Notes: generated by a model from the letters alone, not told the origin. A DNA stretch of 6,764 nucleotides from an uncultured Collinsella sp. (GCA_902478705.1 CABSMB010000072.1:1-6764), one strand, 5' to 3'. Shown: positions 1 to 6,598, counted from the stretch's first letter. Translations and numbers: made by a program.

Positions 1-401
1 ATGGTGCTGGCGGGGCCTGCAGGGTCGACGGGGACGGTTTCGGCTGCTCGGGCCATGATGGTCTTGCGGAGGCAGTCGGCGAAGACGCGTGAGCCGGCGC
101 CGGCTACGAGGGCTCGAACGCCCTGGCGGCGCTCCCAGAGGTTGTTGAGGATATGCTCGACCTGCACGAGTGGGTCGTCGAGCGGTGTGCCATCGTCGTC
201 GAGGGCGTGGGCGCAGATGTCGCTCACGAGTTCGGACAGTAGGTCATCTTTGCTCTTGAAGAGGCCGTAGAATGTCGCGCGGCCTACGTGAGCGCGCGCG
301 ATGATGTCGCCGACGGTGATCTTGCCGTAGTCCTCCTCGCGAAGGAGCTCGGAAAACGCCGTGACAATAGCGGCGCGGCTTTTTGTCTTGCGGGCATCCA
401 T
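1..401 (-). CDS. TetR/AcrR-family transcriptional regulator, N-terminal part (cut by window edge)
   Basis: The first 133 residues of a TetR-type DNA-binding repressor are visible; the C-terminus lies beyond base 1. The N-terminal three-helix domain is clear: residues about 28-50 (ITVGDIIARAHVGRATFYGLF) match the TetR helix-turn-helix, followed by the usual KSKDDLL. The rest (residues 60-133) is helical ligand-domain sequence that I cannot assign to a subfamily. The ATG at 401 was chosen because it gives a typical short N-terminus (MDARKTKSRAAI). It lies two bases after the larC stop codon, and only a weak ribosome site (GTGG) precedes it, so translation is probably coupled to larC. It may control the lar operon it closes, perhaps through the inverted repeat upstream of larB, or may act on something further left; neither is shown by the sequence. 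Confidence 0.9.
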   Translation of the reverse strand, partial: MDARKTKSRAAIVTAFSELLREEDYGKITVGDIIARAHVGRATFYGLFKSKDDLLSELVSDICAHALDDDGTPLDDPLVQVEHILNNLWERRQGVRALVAGAGSRVFADCLRKTIMARAAETVPVDPAGPAST

Positions 402-403
402 GG

Positions 404-1321
404 CTATGCATCCACGTGAACAAGCAGGCAACGGAGCGTGCCAGAGCAGCCCTCGTAGGGGCGCTTACCGCCGCCGTAGCCGACGGCCTCGATGCGGTAA
501 CGGGCCGGCAGGTGCTCGGACGTGCGCAGTGCGGCGACGATGGCGGCGCCCGTGGGCGTCACGAGCTCGCCGGCGACCGGTGCGGGCGCGAGGGCGATAT
601 TGCCCGCCTGGCACAGGTTGACGACAGCAGGGACGGGAATGGGCATGAGGCCGTGGGCGCAGCGAATGGTGCCGTGGCCCTCGGAGAGCGACTCGACCAC
701 GATGTCCTCAATACCAAGGTCATCGAGGCAGATGGCGACCGAGCAGACGTCGACGATGGAATCGACGGCGCCCACCTCGTGGAACATGACGGTCTCGGGC
801 GTTTTGCCGTGAGCCTTGGCCTCGGCAGCAGCGAGTACGGAAAAAATGGCGAGGGCGCGACGCTTGGCGCCATCGCTTAGCTGCGAGCCATCGATGATGG
901 CGGTGACGTCCGCCAAAGAACGGTGATGATGGTGGTGGGCGTGATGGTGATCCTCGTGGCCATGACCGTGGGCCTCATGGTCATGCTCCTGGCAGTGCTC
1001 GTGTTCGTGCTCGCCATGATCATGATGGTGGTGCTCATGCTCGTGCGTGTGCTCGGCAGCTGCTTCGTTGCCGTAGAGCCAGGCCATATCGTGATCATGG
1101 TTCTCGAGCTCCTCTGCAAGCTGGACGTCAAAGTCGCAGGCGTCGATGCCATGCTTGTTTACGCGTGTAACGGCAATCTCAAAGCCGTCGACTGGTAGCG
1201 TGGCGAGCTGCTCGCGCAGATGCTCCTCGCTGGCGCCCAGATCGAGTAGAGCCGCGACGGTCATGTCGCCGCTGATGCCCGAGGTGCCGTCGATGATAAG
1301 CGTGTGCTGATGGTTGGACAT
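404..1321 (-). CDS. larC: Nickel insertion protein LarC, LarC1 domain only, with His-rich insert
   Basis: LarC inserts nickel into pyridinium-3,5-bisthiocarboxylate mononucleotide, the last step of nickel-pincer nucleotide cofactor synthesis (CTP-dependent cyclometallase). The 305 residues contain LarC1 landmarks in order: IIDGTSGISGDMTVAALLDLG (9-29), FHEVGAVDSIVDVCSVAICLDDLG (180-203), GHGTIRCAHGLMPIPVPA (215-232), GELVTPTGAA (251-260) and EAVGYGGGKR (278-287). Residues 91-133 are an insert with 24 His in 43 positions, a likely nickel-binding or storage segment. Family proteins with both halves are about 400 residues or more; here the protein stops right after the LarC1 domain and no LarC2 sequence follows in any frame, since the next gene is tetR. 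In Lactiplantibacillus plantarum the two halves are joined by a programmed frameshift; a shift here would instead run into the tetR frame. The start ATG has a good ribosome site (AAGGAG, 6-base spacer) that overlaps the larB stop codon, indicating coupling to larB. Confidence 0.9.
   Translation of the reverse strand: MSNHQHTLIIDGTSGISGDMTVAALLDLGASEEHLREQLATLPVDGFEIAVTRVNKHGIDACDFDVQLAEELENHDHDMAWLYGNEAAAEHTHEHEHHHHDHGEHEHEHCQEHDHEAHGHGHEDHHHAHHHHHRSLADVTAIIDGSQLSDGAKRRALAIFSVLAAAEAKAHGKTPETVMFHEVGAVDSIVDVCSVAICLDDLGIEDIVVESLSEGHGTIRCAHGLMPIPVPAVVNLCQAGNIALAPAPVAGELVTPTGAAIVAALRTSEHLPARYRIEAVGYGGGKRPYEGCSGTLRCLLVHVDA
923..1051 (-). other. His-rich segment of LarC (codons 91-133)
   Basis: This in-frame low-complexity stretch encodes 24 histidines in 43 residues, interspersed with Glu, Asp, Gly and one Cys (Cys110), and ends in a run HAHHHHH. 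CAT and CAC codons are mixed. Such segments are known in LarC and other nickel-handling proteins and are thought to bind Ni(II). The repetitive DNA creates a long Val/Met-rich antisense reading frame that is an artefact. Confidence 0.85.
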
Positions 1322-1331
1322 GAAATGCTCC

Positions 1332-2114
1332 TTAGCGGGCGCGGGATGTGCCGGCGCTCAGATGATTGATAAGACTTGCCTGGTAGGCGGCGCCGAAGCC
1401 GTTGTCGATGTTGACGACAGATACGCCGCTGGCGCAGGAGTTGAGCATGGCGAGCAGTGCGGCCACGCCGCCAAAACTCGCGCCATAGCCCACACTGGTG
1501 GGGACGGCGATGACCGGACAGCTCACAAGGCCTCCGATGACGCTCGCCAGGGCGCCTTCCATGCCGGCGATGGCGATGACCACCTGCGCCTGGGCAAGTT
1601 CCTCGGCATGCGCGAGCAGGCGGTGCAGGCCGGCGACACCCACGTCGTAAAGGCGATCGACCTCGTTGCCGTAGAACTCGGCCGTCAGTGCCGCCTCTTC
1701 GGCGACGGGCAGGTCGCTCGTGCCGGCGCAGGCGACGACGATGCATCCGTTGCCGGTGGGGGAGGGCTTGCCACCCACCAGGGCGAGCTGGGCGTCCGGG
1801 ACATATCCCAGATCGATGTCGTTGCCGAGAAGCTCAGCGGTGCGCGCGGCTTTTTCGGCATCCAAGCGTGTGACCAGGATGCGCTCCTGGCCTGCATCGC
1901 GCAGCGCCTCGATAATGGCGGCAATTTGCTCGGCGGTTTTACCAGCACCGTAGACAACCTCGCCGGCTCCCTGGCGCACTCCGCGCGAAAGATCGAGCTG
2001 CGCAAAGCCCAAATCGGCGGTCGGAGCCGTCTGGATGCGCGTAAGGGCGACTGCCGGGGTGACTGATCCGCCGGCAACATCGCTCAGCAGCTGCTCTAGA
2101 TCTCGCTTATCCAT
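1332..2114 (-). CDS. larB: Pyridinium-3,5-biscarboxylic acid mononucleotide synthase LarB
   Basis: LarB carboxylates and hydrolyses nicotinic acid adenine dinucleotide to give pyridinium-3,5-biscarboxylate mononucleotide, the first step of nickel-pincer cofactor synthesis. The protein has 260 residues, the usual size. The N-terminal helix MDKRDLEQLL and the segment LDLSRGVRQGAGEVVYGAGKT (about 40-60) are typical. The PurE-like C-terminal domain carries VVACAGTSDLPVAEEAA (126-142), AGMEGALASVIGGL (183-196), VPTSVGYGASFGG (204-216) and LNSCASGVSVVNIDNGFGA (224-242). Cys227 sits where I recall the family's reactive cysteine (Cys221 in L. plantarum). A GTG 33 bases upstream could extend the frame, but the ATG at 2114 has a Shine-Dalgarno site (AAGGGA, 6-base spacer) and matches the family start. 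larC follows after 10 bases. LarE, the sulfur-insertion enzyme needed between LarB and LarC, is not in the window. Confidence 0.94.
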   Translation of the reverse strand: MDKRDLEQLLSDVAGGSVTPAVALTRIQTAPTADLGFAQLDLSRGVRQGAGEVVYGAGKTAEQIAAIIEALRDAGQERILVTRLDAEKAARTAELLGNDIDLGYVPDAQLALVGGKPSPTGNGCIVVACAGTSDLPVAEEAALTAEFYGNEVDRLYDVGVAGLHRLLAHAEELAQAQVVIAIAGMEGALASVIGGLVSCPVIAVPTSVGYGASFGGVAALLAMLNSCASGVSVVNIDNGFGAAYQASLINHLSAGTSRAR

Positions 2115-2158
2115 ATATGTTCCCTTCGACGGCGCAAAGTCTAGCACTCAAAGGGTAT

Positions 2159-2192
2159 GTTTCCGAACACTAAGACAAAATTGTTCGGAAAC
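2159..2192. repeat. Perfect 11-bp inverted repeat upstream of larB (candidate operator)
   Basis: Arms GTTTCCGAACA (2159-2169) and TGTTCGGAAAC (2182-2192) are exact reverse complements separated by 12 bases, with centres 23 bp apart (about two helical turns). It lies 45 bp or more ahead of the larB start and overlaps the edge of a plausible -10 box. No T-run follows it on the minus strand, so it is a poor terminator for serB. It could be the operator of a dimeric or tetrameric repressor (the TetR protein of the same operon, or a nickel sensor), or a member of the hairpin family found at 4997-5207, with which it shares TTTCCG...AACAA...TGTCT...CGGAAA. Confidence 0.8.
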
Positions 2193-2219
2193 TATAGGAC
2201 AGACTGATTCAATTGTTAG
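2191..2219 (-). promoter_or_regulatory. Candidate larB-larC-tetR promoter
   Basis: On the minus strand TATAGT (2191-2196; 5 of 6 to the -10 consensus) is preceded at 17 bases by CTAACA (2214-2219; 4 of 6 to TTGACA). The predicted start would fall inside the first arm of the adjacent inverted repeat, as expected for a repressor-controlled promoter. This is a visual match only; read-through from serB is also possible. Confidence 0.4.
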
Positions 2220-2228
2220 ACGGATCGG

Positions 2229-2864
2229 CTAGTCGCGTAGGATGATGTCCATGGCGAGCATCAGGTTGCGCTCGTCGATGGCAAACGGGGCTGCCTCGCG
2301 TGTCTTGGGCTTGGCACAAAACGCGATGCCAGTGCCCGCGGCCCGGATCATGGGGATGTCGTTTGCCCCGTCGCCAATAGCGACCGTGTGGGCCATGTCG
2401 ACGCCGCACTCAACTGCCCAGTCCAGCAGCTGGATGAGCTTGGACTCCTTGGTCACAATGTCTGCCGCCAGCTTACCCGTGAGCTTGCCGTCTACGACCT
2501 CCAGGCGGTTGGCCAGGCAAAAATCGATGCCCGCGGCGGCTACGATCTTGTCAGCGATCTCGTGGAAGCCGCCGCTTACCACGCCGACCTTCCAGCCCTT
2601 GCTGTGTGCCGAGCGCACAAGCTCTAACGCGCCGGGGGTAAATGTCACGCGCTCAAAGGTGCGCTCGAACACGCTCTCGTCCAGGCCGGCGAGCAGCCCC
2701 ACGCGCTCCTCGAGCGCTTGCTTAAAGTCCAGCTCGCCGCGCATAGCGCGCTCGGTGATCTGTGCAACTTGCTCGCCCACACCGGCCTCCTCGCCCAACA
2801 GGTCGATGACCTCCTGGTTGATGAGCGTGGAGTCGATATCCATAACGATGAGGCGTGCAGTCAT
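2229..2864 (-). CDS. serB: Phosphoserine phosphatase SerB (short form)
   Basis: SerB hydrolyses O-phospho-L-serine to serine, the last step of the phosphorylated serine pathway, in the cytoplasm. All HAD-superfamily motifs are present in the 211 residues: motif I VMDIDSTLI with Asp9 (nucleophile) and Asp11 (acid/base), motif II GVVSGGF with Ser97, the conserved Lys near 142, and motif III VAIGDGANDIPMI with Asp165 and Asp169. The helical cap containing EVIDLLGEEAGVGEQVAQIT (18-37) is typical of SerB rather than other HADs. There is no N-terminal ACT domain, so this is the short form, about as long as the archaeal enzyme. The ATG at 2864 was preferred to one 45 bases upstream because it has a GGAAAGG ribosome site with a 6-base spacer and begins right before motif I. 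larB lies 114 bases downstream on the same strand. No convincing promoter is seen, although a TGCGACAAT extended -10-like string occurs at 2900-2908. Confidence 0.95.
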   Translation of the reverse strand: MTARLIVMDIDSTLINQEVIDLLGEEAGVGEQVAQITERAMRGELDFKQALEERVGLLAGLDESVFERTFERVTFTPGALELVRSAHSKGWKVGVVSGGFHEIADKIVAAAGIDFCLANRLEVVDGKLTGKLAADIVTKESKLIQLLDWAVECGVDMAHTVAIGDGANDIPMIRAAGTGIAFCAKPKTREAAPFAIDERNLMLAMDIILRD

Positions 2865-3009
2865 GGTGGGCCTTTCCGAGTGCTGTTTTATTGGGGCATA
2901 TTGTCGCACGTGACGAGCGCGGGCGGGCGCCGCGGTGCGTCAATTGTTTCGTCTCCGTCAAGTCTTTGGGCAAGAGCTACTTTTTCGCGGCACATCGACG
3001 CGGGTGCGA

Positions 3010-3015
3010 TAAGAT
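3010..3015 (+). promoter_or_regulatory. Candidate -10 box for aspS
   Basis: TAAGAT within GCGATAAGAT is a 4-of-6 match to the -10 consensus and the same hexamer is proposed for the beta-galactosidase promoter in this window. No clear -35 lies 16-18 bases upstream. It would give a leader of roughly 100 bases that includes the hairpin at 3058-3099. Confidence 0.3.
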
Positions 3016-3057
3016 AGAACGCCATGTCTGGCTGCGCGGTTTACGCAGGCTGGGCAA

Positions 3058-3099
3058 ATCTGTACGACGCCGCCCGGAACGACACGGGGCGGCACAGAT
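3058..3099 (+). other. Stable hairpin in the aspS 5' leader
   Basis: Two stacked helices pair perfectly: ATCTGT (3058-3063) with ACAGAT (3094-3099), then GCCGCCC (3069-3075) with GGGCGGC (3087-3093). A 5-base bulge lies on the 5' side only and the loop has 11 bases. The 3' foot is 5 bases before the AAGGAGG ribosome site. No T-run follows, and no T-box motif (GGTGG/ACCGC type) is seen, so it is neither a terminator nor a recognisable T-box. It may affect ribosome access or mRNA stability. Confidence 0.6.
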
Positions 3100-3104
3100 C
3101 CATA

Positions 3105-3111
3105 AAGGAGG
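3105..3111 (+). promoter_or_regulatory. aspS ribosome binding site
   Basis: AAGGAGG is a near-perfect Shine-Dalgarno sequence, 9 bases before the ATG at 3121. It fixes the aspS start even though the next Met (residue 12) would give a shorter N-terminus. Confidence 0.85.
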
Positions 3112-3120
3112 ATCACTGGT

Positions 3121-4908
<1,788 letters not shown>

Positions 4909-4931
4909 GCAAGCGGCTACATATTGCCCGC

Positions 4932-4966
4932 AACGAGGGAAGGACGTGTGCCTTCCCTCGTTTTTT
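4932..4966 (+). terminator. Rho-independent terminator of aspS
   Basis: CGAGGGAAGG (4934-4943) pairs perfectly with CCTTCCCTCG (4951-4960) across a 7-base loop. Two flanking A-T pairs extend the stem, and six T residues follow (4961-4966). It lies 23 bases after the aspS stop. On the opposite strand there is no T-run of use, so it acts for aspS only. Confidence 0.95.
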
Positions 4967-5013
4967 ATGCGCCGAGATTGTGAAGGCATAGGGTAACCGG
5001 ACGTCGCGGAAAG

Positions 5014-5040
5014 TGCGTCCCGGAATCTGCGTCCGGAATG
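5014..5040. repeat. Short tandem direct repeat TGCGTCC(C)GGAAT
   Basis: TGCGTCCCGGAATC (5014-5027) is followed directly by TGCGTCCGGAATG (5028-5040), the same string lacking one C. It looks like a slippage or partial duplication of the right-arm end of the first palindromic unit. Confidence 0.7.
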
Positions 5041-5157
5041 GGTCGCGCTTTCCCAAAGGGGTCCTCTGGGAAAGCGCGACCCAGAATTCGGCAAAATAAT
5101 GGGGCACAGTTTCCGGTTGAGCTGTCTAACGGAAACTGTGCCCCAGAATGAGCGCTC

Positions 5158-5206
5158 AAAACGGGGCAGGCTTTCCGCAACAACTGTCTGGCGGAAAGCC
5201 TGCCTC
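5158..5206 (-). terminator. Possible terminator for the lacI-type gene (last palindromic unit)
   Basis: Read on the minus strand, the last hairpin of the array starts 7 bases after the lacI-type stop codon. Its 16-pair stem is followed by CGTTTT, a short T-run. The hairpin at 5100-5145 is likewise followed by ATTATTTT on this strand. The T-runs are weak, so termination is plausible but not clear. Confidence 0.4.
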
Positions 5207-5212
5207 AGTTTC

Positions 5213-6229
5213 TTATAGCGAGTCTCTCTGGATCAGCTGCATGTGCATCACGGAGGTGGTGGGCTCGGCACCCTTGATCATGTCGAGCGCAATGTTGGCG
5301 GCCATGTGGCCTTCTTCGCGCAGGGGCTGGCGGACGGTCGTGAGCGCGGGGACGCAGCGCGTCGCAATCTCGTGATCGTCGAAGCCGACGACAGAAACGT
5401 CCGCCGGAACGGATAGGCCTGCCTCGTTGAGTGCGGTGATGACGCCAGCCGCGATACGGTCCGATCCGCAGAGCACGCCATCGAAAGCAATCTCGCGCGC
5501 GAGGATCTGGTGCATGGCCTGATAGCCGTCTCCGTTGTTCCAGCCGGTATAGATAACGTTTGCGTCTGGGAGGTCTTCGCCCAAGACGGCACGGTAGCCG
5601 CGCAGGCGTTCGACAACAGCGGGGTTGTCTTGCGGTCCCAACACGGCGACGATATCTTTGCGCCCGCGTTCCTTCATGGCGAGTGCCGCAAAGTGTCCGC
5701 CCTCTTCGTCGTCAGAGTAGACCGTCGAGAACACATCGCGATAGGGGTGGCCCTCGAGCTGGCCGCACAACACGGTGGGTACGCCCAGCTCGCGCAGCAC
5801 CTCGAGCAGCTCGCTGCCCTTGTAGGGGGAGACGTCGATCACGGCGTCGAACGAGCGGCGCTCAAAGTGCTCGCGTGCACGGTTGCGCTCATGCGTAGAA
5901 GACGCCTGCAAGATAACGGGCAGATAGGACGACTCCGACAGTTCCTCGGTAATGCCGCTCAAAAACTCGCTATAGGTGGGGTCGCTGAAGAGTTCACTCA
6001 GGGGCTCGGTCACGAGCACGGCGATGATTTCCGTGCGCCCGACAGCGAGCGCTCGGCCACGCGCGTTGGGGACAAAATTGACTTCCTTGGCCGCCGCGCG
6101 AACGCGCTTTTTGGTTTCCTCGCTAATGCGGGGCGAATCGTTGAGAGCGCGTGATGCCGTGGAGCGCGACACGCCGGCAGCTGCGGCAACCTCGGCAAGC
6201 GTAGGTGCGGTGCGAACTGGTTGGGTCAT
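5213..6229 (-). CDS. LacI-family transcriptional repressor of the adjacent beta-galactosidase gene
   Basis: This 338-residue protein has the full LacI/GalR layout. The N-terminal helix-turn-helix is at about 9-30 (PTLAEVAAAAGVSRSTASRALN), then RISEETKKRVRAAAKEVNFVPN. The hinge helix NARGRALAVGRT (55-66) includes the Leu that family members insert into the central CpG of their operator. A periplasmic-binding-like sensor domain runs from about 67 to the end, with GSDRIAAGVITALNEAGLSVPADVSVVGFDD (255-285) and LTTVRQP (296-302). The ATG at 6229 has an AGGAG site with a 5-base spacer. It is divergent from a GH2 beta-galactosidase gene, and the shared region holds three identical palindromes with central CG. 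The inferred role is repression of that gene, and possibly of itself, relieved by a galactoside or related sugar; the true effector is not visible. Confidence 0.93.
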   Translation of the reverse strand: MTQPVRTAPTLAEVAAAAGVSRSTASRALNDSPRISEETKKRVRAAAKEVNFVPNARGRALAVGRTEIIAVLVTEPLSELFSDPTYSEFLSGITEELSESSYLPVILQASSTHERNRAREHFERRSFDAVIDVSPYKGSELLEVLRELGVPTVLCGQLEGHPYRDVFSTVYSDDEEGGHFAALAMKERGRKDIVAVLGPQDNPAVVERLRGYRAVLGEDLPDANVIYTGWNNGDGYQAMHQILAREIAFDGVLCGSDRIAAGVITALNEAGLSVPADVSVVGFDDHEIATRCVPALTTVRQPLREEGHMAANIALDMIKGAEPTTSVMHMQLIQRDSL

Positions 6230-6234
6230 GGCGT

Positions 6235-6239
6235 CTCCT
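6235..6239 (-). promoter_or_regulatory. lacI-type gene ribosome binding site
   Basis: On the minus strand AGGAG lies 5 bases before the ATG at 6229 and supports that start. Confidence 0.75.
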
Positions 6240-6290
6240 GGAGAATGCGGTCGATGTTGTCGCTGATACGGGCTGGTGCGGATACAGCTT

Positions 6291-6346
6291 ACTATAGTGC
6301 GCCTGAACAGCGTTCATGATATCCGGTGACCGGTGTCGTTTTGCAA
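6291..6346 (-). promoter_or_regulatory. Candidate promoter region of the lacI-type gene
   Basis: Two weak options exist on the minus strand. TATAGT (6291-6296) is a good -10 but has no clear -35. TATCAT (6316-6321) lies 19 bases after TTGCAA (6341-6346), and its spacer contains ACCGGT (6329-6334), one base off on each side from the core of the three strong operators. If real, the latter would allow autoregulation. Confidence 0.3.
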
Positions 6347-6472
6347 CCAAGCCGCAATCGAATACGTCTCGTATGGGTGAGATATCAGCGGGCGTGGTGG
6401 TTGCCTACGAGCTTAAGAACGATGTCTTGCGCTGAGTTTCGATACTCAGGGTGACATAAGTGTCGCGGTTGT

Positions 6473-6486
6473 ACAACCGGTTGCAC
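6473..6486. promoter_or_regulatory. LacI-type operator 1
   Basis: ACAACCGGTTGCAC contains the perfect palindrome CAACCGGTTG with central CG. With its two upstream bases it matches the GalR/LacI-family pattern GTGNAANCGNTTNCAC at nearly all fixed positions. It lies 45 bp upstream of operator 2 and outside the core promoter, so it is a candidate upstream site for looping or cooperative binding. Confidence 0.85.
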
Positions 6487-6517
6487 CGTTAACCCGACCA
6501 AATCGACCGTTCAGCGG

Positions 6518-6531
6518 ACAACCGGTTGCAC
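6518..6531. promoter_or_regulatory. LacI-type operator 2, overlapping the -35 box
   Basis: The same 14 bases as operator 1 without change. Its last six bases, TTGCAC, form the proposed -35 of the beta-galactosidase promoter, so a bound repressor would block RNA polymerase. Confidence 0.87.
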
Positions 6532-6555
6532 AGTATTTTGCATCGCCCGTAAGAT
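6526..6555 (+). promoter_or_regulatory. Candidate beta-galactosidase promoter
   Basis: TTGCAC (6526-6531) and TAAGAT (6550-6555) are separated by 18 bases, each matching consensus at 4 or more of 6 positions. The predicted start near 6562 lies inside operator 3 and gives a leader of about 45 bases. Confidence 0.55.
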
Positions 6556-6559
6556 AAGG

Positions 6560-6573
6560 ACAACCGGTTGCAC
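6560..6573. promoter_or_regulatory. LacI-type operator 3, at the transcription start
   Basis: A third exact copy, 42 bp (four helical turns) from operator 2. It begins 5 bases after the proposed -10 box and would cover the transcription start. Confidence 0.87.
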
Positions 6574-6592
6574 AAGAATCACTACGATGACG

Positions 6593-6598
6593 AAGGAG
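6593..6598 (+). promoter_or_regulatory. Beta-galactosidase ribosome binding site
   Basis: AAGGAG lies 7 bases before the ATG at 6606 and marks that start of the partial gene. Confidence 0.85.

Larger units (their letters stand above)
4997..5207. repeat. Tandem array of covarying palindromic units, period 61-62 bp
   Basis: Three complete inverted repeats and one partial copy fill most of the 304-base aspS-lacI gap. The complete ones are 5039-5055/5067-5083 (17-bp arms), 5100-5115/5130-5145 (16-bp) and 5163-5178/5191-5206 (16 bp with one G-T). The partial one is a right arm at 5006-5021 without its left partner, though CCGGACG/CGTCCGG (4997-5003/5030-5036) can pair around it. Right arms end at 5021, 5082, 5144 and 5206, giving a 61-62 base period. 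All fit GGG-N-C-N4-TTTCC on one arm and its complement on the other, usually followed by (A/G)GAAT. The N positions differ between units but remain paired, so structure rather than sequence is kept. The two last loops share CTGTCT. I see no coding potential in the gap. Confidence 0.85.

Noticed and set aside
1..270. Plus-strand open frame at the left edge
   Set aside because: It is antisense to a clear TetR-family N-terminal domain and its own translation is Arg/Ser-rich with no recognisable features.
404..470. Programmed frameshift at the end of larC leading to LarC2
   Set aside because: The alternative frame runs into the TetR N-terminus, with no LarC2 sequence, although a CCCCT string is present near the end of larC.
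923..1198. Plus-strand reading frame coding for a very hydrophobic Met/Val/Leu-rich protein resembling a membrane protein
   Set aside because: It is the antisense of the LarC His-rich segment: CAT/CAC codons read backwards give Met/Val. larC itself has full family similarity on the other strand.
2112..2147. Upstream GTG start for larB (11 more residues)
   Set aside because: The ATG at 2114 has a good Shine-Dalgarno site and matches the family N-terminus; the extension would run towards the inverted repeat.
2159..2192. The larB-upstream inverted repeat as the serB terminator
   Set aside because: The arms are AT-rich, the loop is 12 bases and no T-run follows on the minus strand (ATACCCTTTG).
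2865..2909. Upstream ATG start for serB (15 more residues)
   Set aside because: The extension MRQYAPIKQHSERPT is unlike family members and the ATG at 2864 has a GGAAAGG site at the right distance.
3016..3104. T-box riboswitch in the aspS leader
   Set aside because: The leader is too short and no conserved T-box or antiterminator motif or terminator T-run is seen.
6473..6573. Three equally spaced identical repeats as a mini CRISPR array
   Set aside because: The repeat is only 14 bp, is a LacI-type palindrome, overlaps promoter elements beside a LacI-family gene, and no cas genes are present.
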